Source of the DNA: Paraburkholderia ginsengisoli NBRC 100965
GTDB lineage: Bacteria > Pseudomonadota > Gammaproteobacteria > Burkholderiales > Burkholderiaceae
DNA: 64,000 nucleotides
Assembly: GCF_000739735.1 (NCBI RefSeq)
Contig: NZ_BBJF01000017.1
Coordinates: 124,001-188,000, forward strand
Reading direction: 5' to 3'
Both the position numbers and the translations under genes were made by a program. The notes below the pieces were generated by a model that was given only the letters and a program-made list of their open reading frames with translations, did not search any database and was not told the DNA's origin. Positions 35,700-43,534 of this stretch are shown here, in pieces. Position 1 is the stretch's first letter. Every line of letters begins with the position of its first letter.

Positions 35700-36840
35700 C
35701 CCGGTCTGCGCGCGGCGTGGCCGCGTTGCGCTGCGAACGCTCACGCAGGCGCATGCATGGAGCGAGGGCCGAGCGGCTCTCGCCGTCCTGGCCGTCTGCG
35801 TAGCGCTCGCAGCGTGCGCCGCGAAGCCGCTCGTGCCCTACGCAACGGACACACCGCCGCTGATACTCGTTCCCGCATCCCAGGCCGGCGTCCAGGACAA
35901 GCGGGCGCGATTCCGTGAAATCTACTGCGCGGTACTCGAAGCGCACGGCGCGGCGCTCCCCGATTACCGGCCTTGCGAAAGCGCACTCACACGCGTCGGC
36001 ACCGAACCGCCCGGCACCGGCGCGCCGGTCGTGCTGGGACAATCCACACGGCACCTCGTGGCGGCGGTGGTTGCCGGCATCGGATACGACTGCTTCAAAC
36101 CGTGGCTCAACGCACCGGGCACCGTCACGACCCAGTTACGGCAAGCGGGCTACGACGGGTTCATGCTCGACGTCGACGGCTTGTCGAGTTCCGCCCACAA
36201 TGCCCGCCAGATACGCGATGCCGTCATGGCGATGCCGCTGCCGGACGGACCCGCGCGAATCGTGCTGATCGGTTACTCGAAGGGGGCGCCCGACATCCTC
36301 GAGGCTGTCGTCGCCTATCCGGAGATCCGTAGCCGCGTGGCGGCCGTCGTCAGTGCGGCCGGTGCCGTCGGCGGCTCGCCGCTAGCGAACGACGCGGAGC
36401 AGTATCAGGCCGATTGGCTGCGGCACTTTCCTGGGGCGACCTGCACCTCGGGAGACGGCGGCGCGGTGCAGAGCCTGCGCCCCGCCACCCGCAAGGCGTG
36501 GCTCGCGCAGCATCCGCTGCCGGGCGAGCTGCGTTACTACTCGCTCGTGACGTTCCCTGAGCCGCAGCGTATATCGTCGATACTCGAGTCGAGTTACGAC
36601 AAGCTCTCGCGCATCGATACGCGTAACGACAGCCAGGTGATCTTCTACGATCAGGTCGTGCCCGGAAGTTCGTTGCTCGGCTACGTCAACGCGGACCATT
36701 GGGCCCTGGCGGTGCCGATCGCCCGCTCTCACGCGACTATCGGCGCGCTGTTCGTCACGCAGAACGCTTACCCCCGTGAGGCGCTGACGGAGGCGATTCT
36801 GCATTTTCTGGAGGAAGATCTGCCGGCATCCGGAAAGTGA
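35686..36840 (+). CDS. Alpha/beta-hydrolase-like lipoprotein, 384 aa (third of the operon)
   Basis: Signal/lipobox ALAACAAKP puts lipid on Cys44. The n-region before it is unusually long (about 29 residues), but GAGGAGAG before the ATG supports this start. The core shows a hydrolase-type strand and nucleophile elbow: IVLIGYSKGAPDILEAV, with Gly196-x-Ser198-x-Gly200. A candidate acid (DTRNDSQVIFYD) and histidine (NADHWALAVPIA) follow in the usual order. The nearest general description is an exported esterase/lipase-like or acyl-binding protein. The substrate is unknown. It overlaps the preceding gene by 14 bp. Confidence 0.8.
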   Translation: MPANNPVCARRGRVALRTLTQAHAWSEGRAALAVLAVCVALAACAAKPLVPYATDTPPLILVPASQAGVQDKRARFREIYCAVLEAHGAALPDYRPCESALTRVGTEPPGTGAPVVLGQSTRHLVAAVVAGIGYDCFKPWLNAPGTVTTQLRQAGYDGFMLDVDGLSSSAHNARQIRDAVMAMPLPDGPARIVLIGYSKGAPDILEAVVAYPEIRSRVAAVVSAAGAVGGSPLANDAEQYQADWLRHFPGATCTSGDGGAVQSLRPATRKAWLAQHPLPGELRYYSLVTFPEPQRISSILESSYDKLSRIDTRNDSQVIFYDQVVPGSSLLGYVNADHWALAVPIARSHATIGALFVTQNAYPREALTEAILHFLEEDLPASGK

Positions 36841-36986
36841 AGCCCGGCGTGTCTCACGCCGCATATCGAACCTCATCGCCGGGCAGCGGTGCGGGCGCCC
36901 CTCGGCCGACTGGAAATGAGCTAAATAAAAGCCGCGAACTGTCGATAACATGTCCAGCCGCTTCCCTCCCAGCGGTTGGACCTAAC

Positions 36987-39056
36987 ATGCAGAGTTCTTA
37001 TAACCTTTGGCTCGTGGCCATTTCGTTCGTCGTTGCGACACTGGCGTCGTACACGGCGCTCGATCTGACCGGCCGCATCTTCCTGCTGGCGTCGGCGCGG
37101 CAGCGGCACGCGTGGCGGCTGGGCGGCGCGGCGGCGCTCGGGGTCGGCATCTGGTCGATGCACTTCATCGCGATGCTCGCGTTTTCGCTGCCGATCCCGC
37201 TCGGCTACGATGCCGCGACCACCGCCTGTTCGCTCGGGCTGGCGATCGGCGCGTCGTATCTCGCGCTGTTCGCGACGACACGCTCGCGCCTCACGCCGCG
37301 CCGCCTGCTGGCCGGCGGCGTGCTGATGGGACTGGGCATCGCCGGCATGCACTACACCGGCATGGCAGCGTTGCAGATGGCGCCGGGCATCCGCTATCAG
37401 CCGGGCTGGTTCGCGGGATCGCTGGCGATCGCGATCGGCGCGTCGAGCGCCGCGCTGTATATGGCGCGCGCACTGAGTAACGACGCGCAGCGCCACGTCG
37501 TCCGCAAACGTTTCGGTGCGGCGCTGGTGATGGGCGTCGCGATCAGCGGCATGCACTACACGGGCATGGCCGCCGCCGGCTTTGCGCCCGGCGCCGTGTG
37601 CGGCGCGGCCAAAGGCGTGGACGCCTCGTGGCTCGCTACCTCGGTGATCCTGCTGACGTTCGCCATCCTGATCGTCACGCTGATGCTGTCGCGTTTCGGC
37701 GCGCGCGCCACGTTCCTTGCGAGCGCGATCGCGAGGCTGAACGGACAGATCGTACGGCTCGCCAGATTCGATACCCTCACCGGCCTGCCGAACCGCAGCA
37801 CGCTGACCGAACGCATCGAACGCGCGCTGAGCGGCGCGCGCCGGCAGCGCTCGACGTTCGCGATCCTCTTCATGGATCTGGACGGCTTCAAGACCATCAA
37901 CGATTCGCTCGGCCACTCGGCGGGCGACGCCGTGCTGACCGCGTTCGCGCAACGCCTGCAGCAATGCGTGCGCGCGCACGACACCGTCGCGCGACTGGGC
38001 GGCGACGAGTTCGTCGTGCTGGCCGAACACCTCGGCTCGCGCGAGGACGCGGGCGCGCTGGCCGAAGGCGTGCTCGAACGGATGCGCCGCGGCACGTGGA
38101 CCGACTCGCAGCCGCTGCAGGTGATGCCGAGCATCGGCATCGCGCTCTATCCGCACGACGGCGATTCGGTCGAAACGCTGCTGAAACACGCGGACGCGGC
38201 GATGTACGAAGCCAAGCGCGCGGGCCGCAGCACCTATCGCTTCTTCGAGCGCAGCATGAACGAGGCGGCCACGCGCACGCTGCAGATTCAGAACGCGCTG
38301 CACGACGGACTCGTCGCCGGCCATTTCTCGCTGCATTTCCAGCCCAAGTTTCACGGCGGCGGCGACTCGCTGGCGGGCGCCGAGGCGTTGATCCGTTTGC
38401 ATGACCCGCAGCTCGGCGCATTGACGCCGCTCGAATTCATTCCGGTCGCCGAGCGCTCGGGGCAGATCGTGCAGATCGGCTACTGGGTCGTGCGCGAGAC
38501 CTGCCGCCAAATTCGCGGCTGGATCGACCAGGGTCTGCCGCCGATGAAAATCGCGGTCAACCTGTCGCCGCGCCAGTTGCTGCAGCCGAATCTCGTCGCG
38601 ACCATGCTCGATATCGTCAAGGCCGAAGGCGTCGCGTGCGAGCAGATCATGTTCGAGATCACCGAGACCGTGGCGATGCAGGACGCTCCGCGCACCATCG
38701 AAATGATCCGCGCGTTCCAGGCGAGCGGCTTCGAGATCGCGATCGACGATTTCGGCACCGGCTATTCGAGCCTCGCCTATCTGCAGCGTTTTCGCGTGAA
38801 GCAGTTGAAGATCGACCGCTTCTTCACCAACGGACTCGACGAGCACGGCGCGGAAGGCAGCGCGATCGTCTCGGCGATCATCGCGCTCGCGCACTCGCTG
38901 GAAATGGACGTGGTGGCCGAAGGCGTCGAAACCGAATCGCAACTCGACAAGCTCAGGTCGATGATGTGCGACGAGATGCAAGGCTTCCTGCTCGGCAAAC
39001 CCGTCAGCGCCGACGACTTCGGCGAACTGCTCAGGGGAAGAATGATGGCTGCGTGA
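36987..39056 (+). CDS. MHYT-GGDEF-EAL cyclic-di-GMP signalling protein, 689 aa
   Basis: The N-terminal MHYT sensor has seven membrane helices with paired motifs MHFIAM (58-63), MHYTGMA (121-127) and MHYTGMA (189-195), thought to bind copper and sense gas. GGDEF follows (RLGGDEFVVL, 336-345), with an RxxD inhibitory site (RAHD, 329-332) five residues before it. The EAL domain has AEALIR (465-470), NLSPRQL, EITET, DDFGTGYSSLAY, KIDRFF and EGVE, all needed for phosphodiesterase activity. Both catalytic domains look active, so it may make or degrade c-di-GMP depending on signal. The start was set at MQSSYNLWLVAISF because the 50 codons upstream are not membrane-like. Confidence 0.93.
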   Translation: MQSSYNLWLVAISFVVATLASYTALDLTGRIFLLASARQRHAWRLGGAAALGVGIWSMHFIAMLAFSLPIPLGYDAATTACSLGLAIGASYLALFATTRSRLTPRRLLAGGVLMGLGIAGMHYTGMAALQMAPGIRYQPGWFAGSLAIAIGASSAALYMARALSNDAQRHVVRKRFGAALVMGVAISGMHYTGMAAAGFAPGAVCGAAKGVDASWLATSVILLTFAILIVTLMLSRFGARATFLASAIARLNGQIVRLARFDTLTGLPNRSTLTERIERALSGARRQRSTFAILFMDLDGFKTINDSLGHSAGDAVLTAFAQRLQQCVRAHDTVARLGGDEFVVLAEHLGSREDAGALAEGVLERMRRGTWTDSQPLQVMPSIGIALYPHDGDSVETLLKHADAAMYEAKRAGRSTYRFFERSMNEAATRTLQIQNALHDGLVAGHFSLHFQPKFHGGGDSLAGAEALIRLHDPQLGALTPLEFIPVAERSGQIVQIGYWVVRETCRQIRGWIDQGLPPMKIAVNLSPRQLLQPNLVATMLDIVKAEGVACEQIMFEITETVAMQDAPRTIEMIRAFQASGFEIAIDDFGTGYSSLAYLQRFRVKQLKIDRFFTNGLDEHGAEGSAIVSAIIALAHSLEMDVVAEGVETESQLDKLRSMMCDEMQGFLLGKPVSADDFGELLRGRMMAA

Positions 39057-39169
39057 GCATGCCTGTCCTGTGAACCACGCAGCGCCGTGGTCAGCCGAGT
39101 AGCGACCCACCGCACGACCCCGTTGACGACGAACAATCCAGAACAAACACATCCGGTGGTGGAGAATTC

Positions 39170-39979
39170 ATGCAATTCGACGTAGCGACGTTCACCTCGT
39201 TGTGCCTGATTACATTCGTATGCTGCGCGCTGATCACGGCCGCGTTGTCGCGGATGTTCAAGCAGACCGCCGCGCTGCGCTTCTGGGCAGCCGGCTTCTT
39301 TCTGCTCGCGACGTCGTCGGTGTGTTTCGCACTGCACCGCACGTGGCGCTTCGATCTGCTGTTGCTCGTCACCGCGACGCTCGCGCTGCAAAGTCGCATT
39401 CTGCTGTGGGCCGGCACGCGCGAACTGTTCGGCGCGAGTGCGCCATGGCGCGCCGGGCTCGGCGTGACCGTGGTGTTCTGCGTGCTGTACGGCGCCGCGC
39501 TGATGCTCAAGGCGCCGGTCGCGCTGCGCGCGTCGCTGCTCGCGCTGTTCTTCCTGCCGGTCCGGGTCGCCACGCTCTATGAAGTGTGCCGCCGGCGCCG
39601 TCCGCATCTCGGCGCGGCGCGCGTGATGGTGGTGATCGGCGGGACGATCACGTCGCTCAACGCGATCGTGCCGCTGAGTCTCGTGCTGCTCGACCGCACC
39701 AATCTGTCGCTGCTGCTCGGCAATCCGCAGACCACCTCGGCGCTTTACGCGGTGGTGTTCGCGGGCGACCTGCTGCTGGCGAGCGGATTGATCGTGCTGG
39801 CGTTCAAACTGGTGACTGTCGAGCGCGACATGCTCGCGACGCTCGATCGCCGCACATCCGTGCACCTCGCGACGAGCCGCGCAATCCGCACGCGGCATAC
39901 CGCGCGCACGACATGGGGCGACCTGGGCGGCCACCAGGACATCGCGCCGCACGCCACCTCGCTGCCGCACGCCGTCTGA
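39170..39979 (+). CDS. Membrane sensor-like protein ending where a GGDEF domain would begin, 269 aa
   Basis: About seven hydrophobic segments (LCLITFVCCALITAALSRMF; LLLVTATLALQSRILL; VMVVIGGTITSLNAIVPLSL). The layout resembles membrane input domains of Burkholderia diguanylate cyclases. The segment after the last helix is VERDMLATLDRRTSVHLATS; in cyclases this point reads LATLDxLTGxxNRR and opens the GGDEF domain. Here the protein instead runs into about 40 basic/Thr-rich residues and stops. It follows the MHYT protein by 113 bp. It could be a truncated cyclase or a free-standing sensor. Confidence 0.72.
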   Translation: MQFDVATFTSLCLITFVCCALITAALSRMFKQTAALRFWAAGFFLLATSSVCFALHRTWRFDLLLLVTATLALQSRILLWAGTRELFGASAPWRAGLGVTVVFCVLYGAALMLKAPVALRASLLALFFLPVRVATLYEVCRRRRPHLGAARVMVVIGGTITSLNAIVPLSLVLLDRTNLSLLLGNPQTTSALYAVVFAGDLLLASGLIVLAFKLVTVERDMLATLDRRTSVHLATSRAIRTRHTARTTWGDLGGHQDIAPHATSLPHAV

Positions 39980-40019
39980 CGCACAACGCGAAGCACCGTT
40001 CGACGCACCACGCGGCCGC

Positions 40020-40472
40020 CTAGCCGGCCTTGCGTTCCTTGCGCTCGTCGCGCGACGACTCATCCACCGCGACCAGCAACGGCGGCGCGGCCTGCATGGC
40101 CTGCGCCGCTTCGCGCCTCGTGAGCTTGCCGTCGACAGACGCGCCGCAATCCATCCTCAGTTGCTGGTAGTAGATGTTGCCGGTCACATGCGCGTTGGCC
40201 TGCAACTCGACGAAGTGATCGGCGATCAGATCGCCGACGATCCTGCCGTTGACCACCACGTCGTAACCGTGCACGTTGCCTTCGATCGAGCCGCGCTCGC
40301 TCAGCACCAGCAGTGTCTGGGTGCCGGGCGCGCCGCTGACGTTGCCCTGCACGTGGCCGTCCATGCGCAGACCTTCGCTGAACTGAAGGTCGCCGGTGAT
40401 CCGCACGTCGTGGGCGATCAGGGTGGCGAGCTTGGTCTGTTCGATGCCCGCGCGTTTTCTCTTGCTGAACAT
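40020..40472 (-). CDS. Bactofilin (polymer-forming cytoskeletal protein), 150 aa
   Basis: Beta-helical bactofilin core: TLIAHDVRITGDLQFSEGLR, MDGHVQGNVSG, LVLSERGSIEGNVHGYDVVV and NGRIVGDLIADHFVEL, a ladder of hydrophobic-Gly repeats (residues about 17-115). Short disordered tails flank it and the C-tail is charged (RDERKERKAG). Bactofilins polymerise without nucleotide and often scaffold peptidoglycan hydrolases. An M23 peptidase with a transmembrane anchor is encoded two genes upstream on the same strand, in keeping with that. It converges on the membrane sensor gene. Confidence 0.93.
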   Translation of the reverse strand: MFSKRKRAGIEQTKLATLIAHDVRITGDLQFSEGLRMDGHVQGNVSGAPGTQTLLVLSERGSIEGNVHGYDVVVNGRIVGDLIADHFVELQANAHVTGNIYYQQLRMDCGASVDGKLTRREAAQAMQAAPPLLVAVDESSRDERKERKAG

Positions 40473-40529
40473 AACGGTTTATCTATCCTCGAAAATGAAA
40501 GAGTCGTCGCGTGATGGTTGGGCTTCGGC

Positions 40530-40925
40530 TCAACGGCGCGACGCCGGTTGCGCCTTGCTCTGCCCGCGCAGAAACCGCACCTCGGCGTCGAGCCGGGCGA
40601 CATCGGCGGCCGCGCTGTCGGCCGTCTTCTGCACGGCGGCGCGCGCGGCCGACTCCTGCTCCAGCGCGAGCCGCGTGCGGGCGAGTTCGGTCTGCTGCTG
40701 GCTTTCGTCGACGGGTTCAGACGCGCACTGCCCCGCCGCCGCGCCGCCGCGCTGTGCATGCCACGCGGCCAGCGACGCCGCGCCGACCAGCGCGCCGAGC
40801 ACGCACGCCCCGGCCCACATGAGTGCGCGCACGGCCAGCGGCCGCGCGGGCTGCAGCGTGTAGGCGCGCCGGCTCAGCGCGTCCCCGGCGCGGGTGATCC
40901 GCCGGCCGAGCCATCGGTTAGCCAT
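40530..40925 (-). CDS. Single-pass membrane protein with coiled coil, 131 aa, unknown
   Basis: Not recognised as a family. One helix at about 32-55 (ALMWAGACVLGALVGAASLA) is followed by an alanine/glutamate-rich stretch (ESQQQTELARTRLALEQESA and onward to RFLRGQ) with heptad character, that is, a periplasmic coiled coil. It overlaps the M23 peptidase gene by 8 bp and precedes bactofilin by 57 bp, so all three are probably one transcript. A linker between the cytoskeletal polymer and the hydrolase is a reasonable guess, not shown. Confidence 0.72.
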   Translation of the reverse strand: MANRWLGRRITRAGDALSRRAYTLQPARPLAVRALMWAGACVLGALVGAASLAAWHAQRGGAAAGQCASEPVDESQQQTELARTRLALEQESAARAAVQKTADSAAADVARLDAEVRFLRGQSKAQPASRR

Positions 40926-41886
40926 GAGGCGCGGGCGCGAATAGCGCGAGATAGTCGACCGGATTGACCGGCGCGCCGTTGACCAGCACTTCGAAATGCA
41001 GATGCGGACCGGTGGACCGGCCGGTCGAGCCGACGTCGGCCAGATACTGGCGCGGCAGCACCAGATCGCCGACGTGGGCGACGATCCGCGACGCGTGCCC
41101 GTAACGGGTCATCAGCCCGTTGCCATGATCGATTTCGACCGCGTTGCCATAGCCCCCTTTTTCGCCGGCGAACACCACGCGGCCGCCCGCCGCCGCCAGA
41201 ATCGGCGTGCCGGTTCTCGCGACCAGGTCGATGCCCGGGTGGAAGCTCAAGCGATGCGTGAACGGATCGGTGCGGTTGCCGAACGGCGAGCCGAAGCGCG
41301 CGCCGTCGGCGGGCATGCGGCCGGGAAAGGCGGCATAGGCGAGCGCGTGATCGGCGGTTTGCTGTTCGAGCGCCGACAGCGTCGCGGCGAGGCAATCGAG
41401 TTGCCGGCGTGTGCGTTCGGTATCGGCCTGGCCGCGCGCTTGCGGCACGAGCTCGCTGCAATGCCGGGGCGGCAGCGCGGGACCGCCCGCGCCGTCGGTG
41501 GCGGACAGCTCGGCAGTCGACGCCGCCGGCATGGCCGGCGCGGCCGCCGCGCGCGGCGCCGGCCGTGGCGTATTCAGACGCGCTTCGAAATCGCGCAGCG
41601 CGCCGACCTGCGCTGTTAGCCGCGCGATGCGCGGCTCGATCTGCGCGACCGACGCGCTCAGCTTGCCCAGTTGATCGATCGCGTAATCGTGCTCGACGCG
41701 GTTCGCGGTTTGCGCGCCGCCCGCGTCGTGCGCGGGCCAGTGCCTGCCGATCGCAACGCCCCCGGCGAGCGCCAATACGGCCGCACCGCATGCCGCGCCC
41801 AGCGCGATCGACAGCGCGGTGCGGCGCGTGACGAAACTGACCGAGCCGCTGGAAATCCGGCTGCCGACGCTAAACACGGAAGCCAT
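40918..41886 (-). CDS. Membrane-anchored M23 (LytM) peptidase, 322 aa
   Basis: Zinc endopeptidase or activator acting on peptidoglycan in the periplasm. The start MASVFSVGSRISSG has AGGAG seven bases upstream; 47 upstream codons are basic filler. A short cytoplasmic tail and one helix (IALGAACGAAVLALAGGVAI, about 24-43) lead to a coiled-coil stretch. The C-terminal LytM domain has the metal ligands in SFHPGIDLVA (His and Asp) and GPHLHFEV (His-x-His), plus GYGNAVEIDHGNGLMTRYGH. The full metal set suggests active enzyme. Bactofilin-M23 pairing is known from cell-shape and stalk systems in other bacteria. Confidence 0.92.
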   Translation of the reverse strand: MASVFSVGSRISSGSVSFVTRRTALSIALGAACGAAVLALAGGVAIGRHWPAHDAGGAQTANRVEHDYAIDQLGKLSASVAQIEPRIARLTAQVGALRDFEARLNTPRPAPRAAAAPAMPAASTAELSATDGAGGPALPPRHCSELVPQARGQADTERTRRQLDCLAATLSALEQQTADHALAYAAFPGRMPADGARFGSPFGNRTDPFTHRLSFHPGIDLVARTGTPILAAAGGRVVFAGEKGGYGNAVEIDHGNGLMTRYGHASRIVAHVGDLVLPRQYLADVGSTGRSTGPHLHFEVLVNGAPVNPVDYLALFAPAPHG

Positions 41887-42123
41887 CAGCGACTCCTCGC
41901 GCGCGCTCGACCCGCTCCTCGAAGCCGGGGGTACGCGCTGCGGCACAGGTCGACGAACATCGGAGCGTTCGACGCGCCCGGCATGCGACGCGTGGAGAAA
42001 CGGGACAGGACTGACTGCATAGGGCATCGGCCGGAGACGGACCGGCGTCGATCGGAACCAGGGGGCGTCGATTATCGCCCGGCTGCGCTAAGCCTCATCT
42101 CAAATACTGGACGATGCTTAGAC

Positions 42124-42157
42124 ATGCAAAACACAGGCCGTCGGCCGTGTTTTGCAT
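42124..42157 (-). terminator. Hairpin after the DapA-family gene
   Basis: ATGCAAAACAC (42124-42134) and GTGTTTTGCAT (42147-42157) are perfect complements. Inner GGCC/GGCC pairing with one bulged base extends the stem. It lies 19 nt past the stop at 42177. A U run after the stem is absent, but the structure is long and well placed to end transcription. Confidence 0.6.
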
Positions 42158-42176
42158 GCACCGCGTCACGTCACGA

Positions 42177-43094
42177 TCAGGCCGACATTTCGGCATCCTT
42201 CGCGATTTCATTGGGCTCATCCAGCGCCTTGAGCCTCGCCACGAGCGCGTCGCTGGCGCGCGTCATCGGCATGCGCAGTTCGTTGCGGATCAGCCCTTGC
42301 GCGGCGAGCAGCGCCTTCACCGGCGCGGGGTTCGGTTCGGCGAACGCCGCCTGGATCAGCGGCGCGAGCGCATGAAAAAGACGCCGCCCGTCGTCGAGCC
42401 GGCCATGGGTCAACGCGCGATACAGCGCAACGAAGCGCTCGGGCCGCAGATGCGCGGACGCCGCGATCGCCCCACTGCCGCCCAGACACAAGGTGGTGAA
42501 GATCGCCACGTCCTCGCCGGCGAGCACTTGCAAGCGCCCGTCGCGGATCAGCGCGAGCGTGGTATCGAGCGACCCCGCGCAATCCTTCACGGCCTGGATT
42601 CGCGGATGCGCGGCGAGCGTGAGCAGCGTGTCCAGTTCGAGTCGCACGCCGGTTCGGTACGGGATGTCGTAGAGCACGACCGGCTTGTCGCTGGCATCGG
42701 CCAGTGCGGTGAAGTGGCCGATGATGCCTGCTTGCGAGGGCCGGATGTAGTACGGCGCGGCGATCAGCACGCCGGCGATCGGCAGCGCGTTCAATTGCTC
42801 GATGCGCTCCAGCATGCTCGCGGTGTGATTGCCCGATACGCCGACGAGCACGGGCAGCGGCCGCGCGCCGGTTGCCCCCGGTTCGCCGCGAGCAGCGTCG
42901 AGGATCGTCGCCAGCACCGCATCCTGTTCGGCGGCATCGAGCGCAGCGGGCTCGCCGGTCGTTCCCAGCGCGACCAGCCCGGCGGCGCCCGCATCGGCAT
43001 AACGGCGCACCAGCGAGCGCAGCGCGGCGTGATCGACCGCGCCGTCGGCGAACGGCGTAATGAGCGGAATCCAGATACCCGAAAAATCAGACAT
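42177..43094 (-). CDS. Dihydrodipicolinate-synthase-family aldolase/lyase, 305 aa
   Basis: Class I aldolase of the DapA/NAL superfamily (TIM barrel, Schiff-base lysine). GTTGEPA (44-50), Tyr142 in LYDIPYRTG and Lys170 in AVKDCAGS are all present, as in 4-hydroxy-tetrahydrodipicolinate synthase. The C-terminal part carries AEPNPAPVKALLAAQGLI. The lysine-pathway reaction condenses pyruvate with aspartate semialdehyde. Organisms like this have several DapA paralogues, and this one is not near other lysine genes, so it may instead be a sugar-acid or amino-acid aldolase. The gene call is certain, the reaction is not. Confidence 0.85.
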   Translation of the reverse strand: MSDFSGIWIPLITPFADGAVDHAALRSLVRRYADAGAAGLVALGTTGEPAALDAAEQDAVLATILDAARGEPGATGARPLPVLVGVSGNHTASMLERIEQLNALPIAGVLIAAPYYIRPSQAGIIGHFTALADASDKPVVLYDIPYRTGVRLELDTLLTLAAHPRIQAVKDCAGSLDTTLALIRDGRLQVLAGEDVAIFTTLCLGGSGAIAASAHLRPERFVALYRALTHGRLDDGRRLFHALAPLIQAAFAEPNPAPVKALLAAQGLIRNELRMPMTRASDALVARLKALDEPNEIAKDAEMSA

Positions 43095-43459
43095 GTTTCT
43101 ACCTCGATGACGCGACCGTATCGATTCCGTTCAGCGGTACGAGGGAAAACTCAGGACAGGCCGCAGGCGGGCGGTTGACCGGCTATTCCGTCGCACATCT
43201 GACGACGGAACAGCGTGCTCCGGTCAGATGAGCGGCTGTTTTTTGGCTTTGGCGCCGACGTTCGGGCGGTTCGAGCGGTGGCTCGAACTGTCGTTCGTGC
43301 TGCTGCGAACGCGCGACTCGTCCGCGCGCGCCACCGCGACGCTTGACGAAGCGTCATCGGCGAGGGTCGACGGGCGGAGTCGGAACGTGGGGCCGGAGTG
43401 CATGAGCCGCAGTGTAACCGGCTGCGACGCCGTCTGGCAAAGCGCGTCCCGAAAAGCGC
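43095..43459. other. Gene-free region upstream of the carbamoyltransferase
   Basis: The open frames on both strands translate to compositional filler, so no gene is called. It contains the divergent 5' region of the DapA-family gene. No hairpin with a T tail was noted. Confidence 0.5.
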
Positions 43460-43487
43460 TTGACTTCTCCCGCCAGCGAACTAATAT
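43460..43487 (+). promoter_or_regulatory. Promoter of the HTH-fused carbamoyltransferase
   Basis: TTGACT (43460-43465), a 16-nt spacer and TAATAT (43482-43487) give a good sigma-70 promoter, the best in this part of the window. The predicted start near 43494 leaves a leader of about 40 nt before the ATG at 43535. Confidence 0.65.
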
Positions 43488-43534
43488 ACGCACCGCGTAC
43501 ATTAACCGCCCACCCCTTCCCGACAGGTGCCGCC

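Noticed and set aside
36842..36884. GCCCGGCG / CGCCGGGC hairpin after the third lipoprotein gene
   Set aside because: The loop is long (27 nt), the left arm competes with an inner GGCGTG/CACGCC hairpin, and there is no T run, so I did not call it a terminator.
36921..39152. 743-codon minus-strand open frame opposite the MHYT-GGDEF-EAL gene
   Set aside because: Compositional antisense frame without domains; the plus strand has full catalytic motifs.
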